Shown in pieces: positions 45,704 to 53,615 of a DNA stretch of 64,000 nt; positions within the stretch are counted from its first letter, which is position 1, and every line of letters starts with the position of its first letter. A program made the translations under genes and the position numbers. The stretch is from the NCBI GenBank assembly GCA_016218685.1, contig JACRDD010000002.1, positions 51,755 to 115,754 on the forward strand, written 5' to 3'. Below the pieces are notes generated by a model. It saw only the letters and a list, made by a program, of their open reading frames with translations. It searched no databases and was not told where the DNA came from. Source of the stretch: Desulfobacterales bacterium (lineage in GTDB: Bacteria > Desulfobacterota > Desulfobacteria > Desulfobacterales > Desulfosarcinaceae).

Positions 45704-45985
45704 TTATCTTGCTGATGGCTTTATCGGCTTTCGGGGGAGTAACATTAATTGTTTCTGTAATGAAAGCGGCCGGCTGACCCCCCAAGGGGTTTTCGAACAG
45801 AGCGCCCTGCGTTGCATCGCCGGCCGGCTCAAGGCCACGAAGCTGGTGGATCATCGCATCGTCTTTTCCGACTGTGACTGACCGGGAGCCGTGCCGTGCC
45901 GAGCCTGCTGCGCGCAAGCGGCGACCCTGACGGAAAATTGGGCAACGCGACGATTTGAGCGTCCAAAGATTTTGTTGGGCTGAAA

Positions 45986-46028
45986 CTGTAAATTAAATGT
46001 TGACATCGTCAATTTTACAGCATAATTG
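45986..46028 (+). promoter_or_regulatory. promoter with nested palindromes, near-leaderless
   Basis: TTGACA at 46000-46005 with a 17-bp spacer to TAATTG (46023-46028; CATAAT one register earlier). CTGTAAA (45986-45992) pairs with TTTACAG (46014-46020), and inside it TTGAC-ATC-GTCAA (46000-46012) covers the -35. Transcription would begin only 0-3 bases before ATG 46035, so the mRNA would be essentially leaderless. Confidence 0.6.
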
Positions 46029-46034
46029 TCGATC

Positions 46035-47312
46035 ATGTCTTTAAATACACAGAAATATCGTTACATGGGTCTCCGCCTGCCCCCTGCCTCGGCCCGCAGG
46101 ATCGTGGTGCTCACGGGCGCCCGCCAGACCGGGAAAACCACGTTGTGCAAAGCAGTCTACCCATCCCTGCGTTACATCAACCTGGATGCCCCGGAAAACC
46201 GCGACACCCTCCGGCAGTTATCCACTCTGGCTTGGGCCGACACCGTGGGCCAGGCAGTAATCGACGAGGCCCAGAAAGAACCGTCTATTTTTGAAAAGGT
46301 GAAATACGCCTTTGACGAGGGCGGAATCGCGTTCACCATCCTCACCGGCTCCAGCCAAATACTGCTATTAAAGCAAATCAGGGAATCTTTGGCCGGCCGG
46401 GCCTTTTTTTATGAAATGTGGCCGCTCATGGCCTGTGAATTGCGTCTCGACGCGGGCGCGGGGATTCAGGACCCACCGCCACCCCTGCTCGATGCCTTTT
46501 TTTCGGGCCAGCCGGTTTCTAAAGTTTTAAACAATGTGCCATCCGTGTTGCTTGAATCCGACGATCTGCCCTTGCGTCAGGCCCAGCAGCACCTGCTGGC
46601 CTGGGGCGGCATGCCGGCGTTGCTCCCATTGGCCGATGCAGAGCGCTGGGAGTGGTTGAAAAACTATGGCCATACCTACCTGGAACGCGATTTGGGTGAC
46701 CTGGCGCGGCTGGACGACCTGATGCCGTTCCGCAAATACCAGCAACTGTCTGCCTTGCGCTCGGCCATGCTGCTCAACTATTCGGAGCTGGCTCGGGACG
46801 CCGGCATCAGCGCCGATACCGCCCGCAGATACATGGAGTATTTGAAACTCTCCTATCAGGCCATTTTACTGCAACCCTATTACAAGAATCTTACCAGCGC
46901 GGTGGTCAAGACACCCAAGCTGTTCTGGACCGACGTCGGTGTCTGGCGTCAATTGACCGGCTTTCGTGGAGAATCCAGCGGCCAATTGTACGAGACCATG
47001 GTGGTGGCGGAGATCGCCAAATGGATGCGCACCCAGGGCAAAGAGGCCGAACTCTATTTCTACCGTACCCGATCCGGCATGGAGATCGATTTGCTTCTGG
47101 AAACACCGGCCGGCATCATCGGCATGGAGATCAAATCCAGCCCAACCCCCAGCCTGAAGGATGCCAGCCCCATGCTGGCCTTGGCTCGGCAGCTTGGCGG
47201 ACAATGGCTGGGTGGCCTTGTGATATATGCAGGCAAAGAGATAAAACCCATGGTTCAGCCGGACATCTGGGCCGTGCCCTCTCACCGGTTGTTTCAACCC
47301 GCGGATAGGTAG
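46035..47312 (+). CDS. AAA ATPase with C-terminal DUF4143
   Basis: A 425-residue ATPase of the AAA_14/DUF4143 family. Walker A GARQTGKTT (residues 31-39), Walker B VIDEAQKEP (about 78-86), sensor region TGSSQILLLKQIRESLAGR. DUF4143 (about 205-375) contains the YLERDLGDL and SADTARRYMEYL signatures and a predicted PD-(D/E)xK-like end (EIDLLLETPAGIIGMEIKSS). Such proteins are frequent in accessory DNA and sometimes associate with toxin-antitoxin or defence loci, but no biochemical role is established. No ribosome site, in keeping with the near-leaderless promoter. Confidence 0.88.
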   Translation: MSLNTQKYRYMGLRLPPASARRIVVLTGARQTGKTTLCKAVYPSLRYINLDAPENRDTLRQLSTLAWADTVGQAVIDEAQKEPSIFEKVKYAFDEGGIAFTILTGSSQILLLKQIRESLAGRAFFYEMWPLMACELRLDAGAGIQDPPPPLLDAFFSGQPVSKVLNNVPSVLLESDDLPLRQAQQHLLAWGGMPALLPLADAERWEWLKNYGHTYLERDLGDLARLDDLMPFRKYQQLSALRSAMLLNYSELARDAGISADTARRYMEYLKLSYQAILLQPYYKNLTSAVVKTPKLFWTDVGVWRQLTGFRGESSGQLYETMVVAEIAKWMRTQGKEAELYFYRTRSGMEIDLLLETPAGIIGMEIKSSPTPSLKDASPMLALARQLGGQWLGGLVIYAGKEIKPMVQPDIWAVPSHRLFQPADR

Positions 47313-47496
47313 GCGCGCGCCGTCATCATCGCCTTATAATTCGAGGCAATACCAATGCGCCTTGCATCCGTTGGGGCAAACCGGTTTGCCGTCCCTTTCT
47401 TGAACAGCATCTTTTTGCACGGGTAGTAATGGGCTAAGAGAGTGGCTTCGGCAAGGCCTGGTATTGGTATCGCCGCAAGCAGGCATTGGGGGTGCG

Positions 47497-47967
47497 CTAC
47501 GGGGCCGGCGTCGATGGGGCCTTGCGCCGAATCATGCGTCGGATCGTATATTCCATGACCTTGGCCTGGTCCTGGTTATAAACGTGGTGGACGAAGGTAA
47601 CGATGCCCTGCGCCGGCTTGCGGGTCTCGCGTCGCTCCGTGACCTCGATCTCGACGTGCAGGGTGTCGCCGATGAAGACCGGCTTGAGCACCGTGAGTTC
47701 CACGCCCAAAAAAGCGATGCCCGTGCCGTGCAAAATTCCGGAGAGAATCGTCAGCCCCTCGGCCACGGAAAAGGTCAGGGTGCCGGGCACGATGCGCGCC
47801 TTGTAAGGCGTCTGGGTCTGGACATAGGCCGCGTCCATGAACAGCGGCTCGAAAAAGCCGAACGCGGTGGTGAAGTTGACGTGATCGGCCTCGGTGATCG
47901 TGCGCCGATCCGTGGCATGCTTCCGGCCGGGAAGAAAATCTTCGAAACACAAACCGTGCGGCGTCAT
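47497..47967 (-). CDS. MaoC-like hot-dog dehydratase family protein
   Basis: A 156-residue hot-dog protein of the MaoC/(R)-specific enoyl-CoA hydratase type. FEDFLPGRKHATDRRTITEADHV is the family start, where the conserved Asp is in TEADHVNF and the His position is occupied by Thr-Thr in this copy (NFTTAFGFFEP instead of NxH), so catalysis is doubtful. GIAFLGVELTVLKPVFIGDTL is the second family segment. ATG 47967 has GAGG upstream; the longer frame from 48015 overlaps the toxin gene. Product may bind acyl-CoA; function unassigned. Confidence 0.8.
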   Translation of the reverse strand: MTPHGLCFEDFLPGRKHATDRRTITEADHVNFTTAFGFFEPLFMDAAYVQTQTPYKARIVPGTLTFSVAEGLTILSGILHGTGIAFLGVELTVLKPVFIGDTLHVEIEVTERRETRKPAQGIVTFVHHVYNQDQAKVMEYTIRRMIRRKAPSTPAP

Positions 47968-48015
47968 GTTGAAATCCTCGGCATTGAGAAGTATGGACCG
48001 GTCGCGCCGACCCAT

Positions 48016-48393
48016 TTACACATACAGAATCGGAACGTCGTATTCTTTGAAAACGGCATCGTGCGTCACTATCGTCAAGCCTTCCAATTTTGCTTGGGTG
48101 ATGAGCATACGATCGAAAGGATCACGGTGAATAGCGGCGAGATCGCCGACGGCATGCGCGTGGATTGGCGAAATCGACAGCATTTCAAAGCCCTGCTGGG
48201 CGATGACCTCATAATAATTGGGCGCGATGTCGAGCTTGCCCAGGGCTTGTTTGATACGGATCTCCCATATGGTAGCAGCACTCACGATCACCACATTACC
48301 ATTGTCCGCGATGACCTCGCGCGCAATCGCCGACAGTTTTGCGCTGTCCGCCAACCACCATAAAAGAACGTGGGTGTCCAATAAAAGGTTCAT
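48016..48393 (-). CDS. PIN-domain toxin (VapC-like)
   Basis: A 125-residue PIN-domain ribonuclease toxin. The acidic active-site set is visible: Asp6 in LLLDTHVLLWW, Glu near 44 in TIWEIRIK, Asp near 92 in DPFDRMLI and Asp near 112 in THDAVF. LLDTHVLLWWLAD is the subfamily that pairs with Phd/YefM antitoxins. It overlaps the antitoxin gene by four bases (ATGA), the standard translational coupling. Confidence 0.93.
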   Translation of the reverse strand: MNLLLDTHVLLWWLADSAKLSAIAREVIADNGNVVIVSAATIWEIRIKQALGKLDIAPNYYEVIAQQGFEMLSISPIHAHAVGDLAAIHRDPFDRMLITQAKLEGLTIVTHDAVFKEYDVPILYV

Positions 48394-48629
48394 TGCTCTT
48401 CCATTCCAAAGGCGCGTGCAATGTCTTCGGGCAGTCGATCGAAGTCCTCGGCGATCCTGATTTCATTTTTCAGCGCGCCGGGACGTCGCTGTTTGCGCAC
48501 GGCCTTGTAGGGAACCAGCCTTGCAACCGGTTTGCCGGCCTTGCCGATAATCACGTCCTCGCCCGCCAGTACTTTTTCGACAAGCGCGGATAATTGAGCC
48601 TTGGCTTCTGAAATATTGGTAATATGCAT
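48390..48629 (-). CDS. Phd/YefM-family antitoxin
   Basis: A 79-residue antitoxin. MHITNISEAKAQLSALVEKV (residues 1-20) and IIGKAGKPVARLVPY (about 27-41) are the Phd/YefM DNA-binding fold; the C-terminal half (LPEDIARAFGMEEQ) wraps the toxin. ATG 48629 follows GGGAGG. The upstream extension to 48767 is excluded as it overlaps the promoter. Confidence 0.92.
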   Translation of the reverse strand: MHITNISEAKAQLSALVEKVLAGEDVIIGKAGKPVARLVPYKAVRKQRRPGALKNEIRIAEDFDRLPEDIARAFGMEEQ

Positions 48630-48650
48630 GGCGGATACCTCCCTGTGGCT

Positions 48651-48682
48651 TGTAGTCTGACCAGACCAGACCACCATGTCAA
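48651..48682 (-). promoter_or_regulatory. toxin-antitoxin promoter/operator region
   Basis: Minus-strand TTGACA at 48677-48682 is followed by the repeated GTCTG unit and its inverse CAGAC (48655-48671), which fit an antitoxin operator. A good -10 was not found, so the promoter assignment is tentative. Confidence 0.35.
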
Positions 48683-48732
48683 GTCCCAACATACAGCATT
48701 TCATCCCAGGGAAAGCGAGACGTTGCTTGAGC

Positions 48733-48746
48733 GCGTCGATCGACGC
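48733..48746. repeat. perfect 14-bp palindrome downstream of the ECF operon
   Basis: GCGTCGATCGACGC lies between the ECF ATPase stop and the antitoxin promoter. It has no T-run; it may be a weak terminator stem or a protein site. Confidence 0.35.
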
Positions 48747-48771
48747 ATCGATTGCGTTAATAATCAATATT

Positions 48772-50547
48772 TTAGTTGTGTCGATCCGGATCGTGGGCGT
48801 GGTCCGGCAGATCGTCCCCGTAGAAGCGGCGCGGGGGGTGCTCGTGGGCCTGGTCGTCGCCGGGATGGCTGTGGACGATGCGGTGGGTGTGGACGTGGGC
48901 GTGCTCCAGAGCCGCTTCTTCGCCTGCGTGGCGGTGGCCGTGGACGTGGCGCTGCTCGTGGGCGTGCTGCAAGGCCCGGATGGCGTCGCTGCCTCGCTGG
49001 CGGTAGCTGAAGGCCAGGCCGTTGAGGTTGCCCAGGTTGCGATCCTGGAGAAAATCGGCGGTGGCCGTATCCCGCAAAATATGGCCCTGGTGCATCACCA
49101 GGGTGCGGCAGGTGAGGGCCTGGACGAAGAACATGTCGTGGCTCACCAGCAGCAGGGTCGCCTCCAGGCCCCGCAAAATTTCCAGCAGCAATGCTTCGCT
49201 GCGCGGATCGAGACCGGCCGTGGGCTCGTCCAGGATCAGCAGCCGGGGCCGCATGGCCAGCACGCAGGCCAGGGCCAGGCGCTTGCGCTCGCCGCCCGAC
49301 AGGTGCAACGGCACGCGCTGCTGGAATCCTTCCAGGCCCACCATGGCCAGAACCTCTTCACCGCGCCGCCGGATCTCGGCCCTGGCCAGGCCGAGCTGGC
49401 GCAATCCGAAGGCGATCTCTTCTTCCACCGAGGCGCAGAAAAGCTGATCGGCGCAGTCCTGGAACACCAGGCCCACCTGGCGCCACAGCGTTCGTTGCAG
49501 GCGGCGGGTCACCGGCCGGCCGTCGAAGCAATAGGTGCCGCTGCCCTGCTGCAAGCCCAGCAGGCAGGCGAGCAGCGTGCTCTTGCCGGCGCCGTTCTCG
49601 CCCACCAGGGCGATGCGCTCGCCGCTCCAGATGCCGAGATCGAGCCGGTCCAGGGCCAGGGTGCCGTCGGGATACCGGAAGACGTAATGCTCCAGGGTCA
49701 CCAGGGGCGCGGCGGTCGGCTCGGCGGCCATCGGCGCGCACGCCGGGCCGCGTTCGGCCGGCGCTTCATCGGCCTCGGGGGTCAGCACCAGGCGAAAGGA
49801 GAAATCGAGCCCGTGGGCGCGCAGCTCGCCGCGCTGGGTCACCAGCTCGTCCAGGGAGTAGTCGTGGGCCACGCGGCCCTGGTCCAGCACCACGGCCCGC
49901 CGGCACAACTCGTAGAGAAAAAGCAGATCGTGGCTGACGCAGATCAGGGTGCCGTTAAAGGTTTTGAGCAGATCCAGGAAAACCTGCTCCTGGCGCGGGT
50001 CCAGGTTGGCCGTGGGTTCGTCCAGCAGCAGCACCTGGGGCTGCATGGCCAGCAGCCCGGCCAGGGCCGCGCGCTTCTTCTGGCCGAAGCTCAAATGGTG
50101 CGGCTCCTTGTAGGCCTTGTCCGCCAGGTGCACGCGTTTCAGGGCCTCCCGGGCGGCGGCATCGGCCTGCTCGGCGGAGAGCCCCTGCTGGCGCGGCCCA
50201 AAGGCCACATCGGCCAGCACCGTGTGGCCGAAGAGCTGGTCGTCCGGGTCCTGGAAGAGATAGCCGATCGTCAGGCGTCCGGCCTCCAGGTGCTCGCCCT
50301 GAAGCAATCGCCCCTGGTAGTACACCTGGCCGCTGCCGGGGGCCAGCAGGCCGCACAGTTGTTTGATCAAGGTGGTCTTGCCCGATCCGTTGCGGCCCAC
50401 CAGGGCGATGCGCTCGCCGGCGGCGATATCCAGGCGGATGCCGGAAAGGGCCTGGGTGCCGTCGGGATAGCGGTAGTGCAAATCGCGCACGCCGAGCAGC
50501 GGGTCCGGATGTTCGACAGGCGGCGCGATGGGCGTGAGTTCGTGCAT
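48772..50547 (-). CDS. ECF-type metal transporter ATPase, two fused ATP-binding domains, His-rich tail
   Basis: A 591-residue protein with two CbiO-type ABC ATPase domains in tandem. Domain 1 about residues 18-245 (Walker A GRNGSGKTT, signature LSFGQKKR, LLLDEPTANLD). Domain 2 about 280-505 (GENGAGKST, LSGGERKR, LILDEPTAGLD). The last 75 residues hold about 20 His (HAHEQRHVHGHRH, HAHVHTHRIVHSH), a probable Ni/Co/Zn-binding tail. Most Ni/Co ECF systems use one CbiO homodimer; this is a fused pair. ATG 50547 starts the first domain; the frame upstream is a GC-rich shadow. Confidence 0.92.
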   Translation of the reverse strand: MHELTPIAPPVEHPDPLLGVRDLHYRYPDGTQALSGIRLDIAAGERIALVGRNGSGKTTLIKQLCGLLAPGSGQVYYQGRLLQGEHLEAGRLTIGYLFQDPDDQLFGHTVLADVAFGPRQQGLSAEQADAAAREALKRVHLADKAYKEPHHLSFGQKKRAALAGLLAMQPQVLLLDEPTANLDPRQEQVFLDLLKTFNGTLICVSHDLLFLYELCRRAVVLDQGRVAHDYSLDELVTQRGELRAHGLDFSFRLVLTPEADEAPAERGPACAPMAAEPTAAPLVTLEHYVFRYPDGTLALDRLDLGIWSGERIALVGENGAGKSTLLACLLGLQQGSGTYCFDGRPVTRRLQRTLWRQVGLVFQDCADQLFCASVEEEIAFGLRQLGLARAEIRRRGEEVLAMVGLEGFQQRVPLHLSGGERKRLALACVLAMRPRLLILDEPTAGLDPRSEALLLEILRGLEATLLLVSHDMFFVQALTCRTLVMHQGHILRDTATADFLQDRNLGNLNGLAFSYRQRGSDAIRALQHAHEQRHVHGHRHAGEEAALEHAHVHTHRIVHSHPGDDQAHEHPPRRFYGDDLPDHAHDPDRHN

Positions 50548-50555
50548 GCGGTTTC

Positions 50556-51476
50556 CTATGAGGGCATCCGGTCCCAGACGAGCAGGGTCAGGCCGGCCAG
50601 CAGCCAGAGCCCCGCGAACAGCAGATCGCCCGGCTTCAGGCGCGGTTCGGCCGGTTCCGGAAAGCGGCCCTTGTAGCCCCGGGCGCGCATGGCGTCGAAG
50701 ACCCGCTCGGTGCGCTCGAAGCTGCGCACGAAGAGCATGCCCAGAAAGTTGGCCACGGCCCGCAGCGTCACCAGGTCGGTGCGCTTGCGGAAGCCGCGCA
50801 CCTGCATGCCGTCCGCCATGCGCCGGGCCTCGTGGCGGAAGACGTGCAGGTAGCGGTGGCTGAGCAGCACCATCTGGCCGACCATTTCCGGCGCGCCCAG
50901 GCGGGAGAGGCCGTGCAGGGTCACCGGCAGCGGTGCCGTGGCCAGCAGCGGCTCCATGAGCAAGGTAATGGCCACGGCCTTGGCGGCGATGGTTCCGGCC
51001 AGCCCCAGGCCGCGCAGGTTGAAGCCCAGCCACGGGATCTGGTTGAAGACGATCAGGGTATCGCCGTTGCGCTCGGGCACTGTGAACGGCATGACCACCA
51101 GGAACATGCCGATGAAGCCGGCGATGGCCAGCAGCCGGATGAGCACCCGGGCCGCCGAAGCCCGGGCCGCGACCAGCACCAGCAGCGAGATCCCGATGGC
51201 CGCCACGGCCGGCTGGGGCCGCGAAAGGGCCGCCAGCATGAAGCTGTAAGCCAGGATGGTGACGATCTTGCAGCGCACATCCCAGCGGTGCAGCAACGTG
51301 TCGCCGCCCTCCGCTGCCAGGGGCGGCACCGACCAATCGGGCGCCTCGCCCGCTGTGACCCGCGCCCGGGCCAGGCGGCGCAGCCCGGCCACGGCCCCGG
51401 CCAGCACGGCCGGGCCGAGCATCAGGAGGAGGGCCACCTGCCACCAGGGCACGGTTATATGCACGATGTCGATCAT
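50556..51476 (-). CDS. ECF transporter transmembrane protein (CbiQ/NikQ)
   Basis: A 306-residue T component with about six hydrophobic segments. ARRMADGMQVRGFR near residue 220 is one of the paired coupling helices with the A-R-G type signature, and AMRARGYKGRF near 268 the second. It links the ATPase to the metal-specific subunit. It lies 9 bp before the ATPase gene and 9 bp after the M-component gene, all on the minus strand. Confidence 0.92.
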   Translation of the reverse strand: MIDIVHITVPWWQVALLLMLGPAVLAGAVAGLRRLARARVTAGEAPDWSVPPLAAEGGDTLLHRWDVRCKIVTILAYSFMLAALSRPQPAVAAIGISLLVLVAARASAARVLIRLLAIAGFIGMFLVVMPFTVPERNGDTLIVFNQIPWLGFNLRGLGLAGTIAAKAVAITLLMEPLLATAPLPVTLHGLSRLGAPEMVGQMVLLSHRYLHVFRHEARRMADGMQVRGFRKRTDLVTLRAVANFLGMLFVRSFERTERVFDAMRARGYKGRFPEPAEPRLKPGDLLFAGLWLLAGLTLLVWDRMPS

Positions 51477-51485
51477 GATCCCTTG

Positions 51486-52082
51486 TTACCTTTGCAGCAA
51501 GGCCGGCTTGACCTTGGCCAGAAAACCGATGGTCAACCCGCTCACCGCGCCCTCGATGACGATCACCGGCACATGGGCCGCCAGGGCCAGTTTGGCCACG
51601 CCGAAGAAATCCTCGCCGCCCGTGGCCAGCAGCACGGCCAGGACGATGGCCGACAGCACCGTGCCCGCCGCGCCGGCCAGGCTGCCCACTATCGTCTGGC
51701 GCCGGCGGGTCGTGCCTTTGAAGCGCTGAAAAAACCAGCCGCAGGCCATGGCCGGCAGCCCCATCATCAAGGCATTGGCCCCCAGGGCGGTCAATCCGCC
51801 GAATTGAAAGAGAAGGCTCTGGAGCAGCAATCCCAGGCCGATGGAGAGAAAGGCCGACGGCCCCAGCAGGGCGCCGGTCAAGCCCGGGATCAGCAGATGG
51901 ACGCTGGTGGGCCCCAAGGGCAGGCTGATCAGCGAGGCCACGAAGAAGGCCGCCGTCATCACCGCCAGCTTGGGCATCTCCTCGGTGCGCGTGCGCCGGG
52001 CGCTCCAGGCGGTCAGGGCCGCGCTGGCCGCATAGCCGCCGATGGTCACGGAAAGGGGCAGCACGCCGTCGGAAATATGCAT
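51486..52082 (-). CDS. ECF metal-binding membrane protein (CbiM/NikM)
   Basis: A 198-residue substrate-specific subunit. The mature N-terminus MHISDGVLP is the diagnostic: Met1 and His2 coordinate the metal in CbiM/NikM proteins. SVHLLIPGLTGALLGP holds the second His, also conserved. Seven hydrophobic segments follow. Nickel or cobalt cannot be told apart from sequence. Start at 52082; the frame extends upstream but the conserved N-terminus fixes the start. Confidence 0.93.
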   Translation of the reverse strand: MHISDGVLPLSVTIGGYAASAALTAWSARRTRTEEMPKLAVMTAAFFVASLISLPLGPTSVHLLIPGLTGALLGPSAFLSIGLGLLLQSLLFQFGGLTALGANALMMGLPAMACGWFFQRFKGTTRRRQTIVGSLAGAAGTVLSAIVLAVLLATGGEDFFGVAKLALAAHVPVIVIEGAVSGLTIGFLAKVKPALLQR

Positions 52083-52084
52083 GC

Positions 52085-52381
52085 CTACTCCTTGCGGCGC
52101 CGGCTGGCGACAAAGGCCGCCGTGCCGAACAGGCCCAGGATATAGCCGATGCCGGCGAAGATCTCCGGCAGGCCCGGTTTTTCCAGATCGGCGCGCAAGG
52201 CGGCGATCTCGCGCTGGATGCGCCGCAGTTCGCCGGACAGCTTGCCGTTCTCTTCCTTGAGCAGCGTCACGATCTCCGGGCAGCTCCCCCCGGGCGGGTC
52301 CTGGGCCATCAGTGCCCCGGGCGCACCCAGCAGGCAGACCCACACGCACCCGGCCGCCAGCCATTTCGAACCAACCTTCAT
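52085..52381 (-). CDS. small two-helix auxiliary protein of the metal transporter (CbiN/NikL-like)
   Basis: A 98-residue protein with an N-terminal hydrophobic segment (residues 6-25), a short extracytoplasmic coiled-coil loop (LLKEENGKLSGELRRIQREI) and a C-terminal helix (about 72-92) ending in RRRKE. Two helices with a loop between are the layout of CbiN/NikN/NikL partners that aid metal insertion into the M subunit. No sequence signature was recognised; the assignment rests on topology and position. It overlaps the preceding gene by ATGA and lies 2 bp before the M subunit gene. Confidence 0.65.
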   Translation of the reverse strand: MKVGSKWLAAGCVWVCLLGAPGALMAQDPPGGSCPEIVTLLKEENGKLSGELRRIQREIAALRADLEKPGLPEIFAGIGYILGLFGTAAFVASRRRKE

Positions 52382-52710
52382 TTGCCAGCCTCCACTTCGG
52401 CCTTTTTCAGTTTGAAGCTGTTCTTATGACCCATGGTGGCGTCCAGTACAATGGTTAAATCGTCCACCTTGGGGATGGCGAAAGCGAACAGCCCGGCCTT
52501 GTCCGTCACCCCATCTAGCAGCAACTTTTCCTGGCTGTCATACACCAGCACCTTGCCGCCATCCACCGGCCGGCCATCCGGGAAAAAGCTTTCGGTGTAG
52601 ATCTTGCCCCCTTCCACGTAGGCGAAAAGGGTCACCTTGTGGGCCAGGGCCGCGCCGGCGAGCAGCGCGGAGCAGCCCGCCACGAGGACCAAAACCTTCC
52701 ATGATTTCAT
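52378..52710 (-). CDS. exported carboxypeptidase-regulatory-like domain protein of the metal operon
   Basis: A 110-residue exported protein. Signal peptide to about ALA-H24, then an Ig-like/CarboxypepD_reg-like fold (LFAYVEGGKIYTESFFPDGR, GGKVLVYD, DKAGLFAFAIP). The mature N-terminus begins His-Lys, possibly a metal ligand. Such small proteins are found in NikKL-type nickel uptake operons (recall). ATG 52710 is preceded by GGAGA; the frame from 52758 lacks a ribosome site. Confidence 0.72.
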   Translation of the reverse strand: MKSWKVLVLVAGCSALLAGAALAHKVTLFAYVEGGKIYTESFFPDGRPVDGGKVLVYDSQEKLLLDGVTDKAGLFAFAIPKVDDLTIVLDATMGHKNSFKLKKAEVEAGK

Positions 52711-52789
52711 GATCCATTCTCCTTGTAGCGTAAAACCTTCTTTCAGGTTCAAAGTCAAGGCGCGACGGTGCGTTCAACCGAGGGAGATT

Positions 52790-53596
52790 TTATTTCATAT
52801 CACGCGTGTGGACCCAATAGACCGCGCCGATTTCCACCCCCTTCTCCTCCTCGCCATGCTTAATCTTCCAATCCGCTTCGCTCAACGCCGCAAATCCCCA
52901 CCAGCCGGCCCGGGGCATGGCATAGCTGAACACCCCGCTGCCGTCGGCCTTGACCACCTGGGTCACGTAGGGATCGGCCGGCGCCTTGACCAGCGTCGGA
53001 TTGCCGGGCGATTGGTTCAAATACTCCACCTCCACTTCGGCCCCGGCCACCGGCTTACCCTTGAGAAGCACCTGGCCGGTGAAGAGGTTGCCCGTCCACA
53101 GGCCGTACGGCCGGGTCAGGGGCACGATCTCGGTCGCAAGGCCCACGGGCTGGTCCCAGCCCGCTTCCAGGCCCAGGGCGTTCACGCACACCTTGGTATA
53201 GTGCACGATAAAGCAATCCTCGGCCGGCTCCCAGTAGGGCGTGGGTTCGACAAAGAAAGTATAATCCCCGGGCCGGCGGATCGGGTAATCGGCGGCCCAG
53301 AAGGTGAACGCTTCTTTCTGGTCCGGCGCGTGGCCCTTGACGGCCTTGAGCGCGCCCAGCAAATCCTGCTTCTGCCCCTTGTGCACGACGCCGAACTGCT
53401 TGGGCTTGGCCATCTCCATGTAGTGCATCTCCATGGGATGGATGAACTTCACCTGGAGGCTCAACTGCTTCTCGTCCGCCTGACCGACGATGTCGTCCGA
53501 AGGAATGATGGTGCCGAAGTGGGCCCAGGCCGGGGCGGCCGCCAGGGCGAGGAGGGAGACGACCAGAAGTGAAAGGACAATACGAAATGCACGCAT
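52790..53596 (-). CDS. DUF4198/NikK-type periplasmic metal-transport accessory protein
   Basis: A 268-residue exported protein of the DUF4198 family. The signal peptide ends PAWA, giving a mature N-terminus [11 protein letters not shown] with His, as in NikK-like proteins. [10 protein letters not shown] supplies more His/Met. [23 protein letters not shown] is the DUF4198 core, and [16 protein letters not shown] the second Ig-like half. GAGGAAG precedes ATG 53596. It likely delivers Ni or Co to the M subunit. Confidence 0.85.
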   Translation of the reverse strand: MRAFRIVLSLLVVSLLALAAAPAWAHFGTIIPSDDIVGQADEKQLSLQVKFIHPMEMHYMEMAKPKQFGVVHKGQKQDLLGALKAVKGHAPDQKEAFTFWAADYPIRRPGDYTFFVEPTPYWEPAEDCFIVHYTKVCVNALGLEAGWDQPVGLATEIVPLTRPYGLWTGNLFTGQVLLKGKPVAGAEVEVEYLNQSPGNPTLVKAPADPYVTQVVKADGSGVFSYAMPRAGWWGFAALSEADWKIKHGEEEKGVEIGAVYWVHTRDMK

Positions 53597-53615
53597 GATA
53601 ACTTCCTCCTTTGAA

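Noticed and set aside
45641..45740. GEMM-type cyclic di-GMP riboswitch
   Set aside because: The ACAGGGCAAACC and GACGCAAAGCC cores were not found on either strand.
45639..45881. An 80-codon plus-strand frame ending FSDCD
   Set aside because: Looks briefly protein-like at its end but has no start signal and no recognised family; may be a decayed fragment.
47313..47496. Minus-strand CKKMLFKKG-like segment reminiscent of Com-type zinc proteins
   Set aside because: No start codon context and the second Cys pair is missing; at most a relic.
50548..52113. N-terminal extension of the ECF ATPase frame to 1113 residues
   Set aside because: The extra 522 codons overlap the CbiQ and CbiM genes in another frame and are low-complexity; the ATPase domain begins at 50547.
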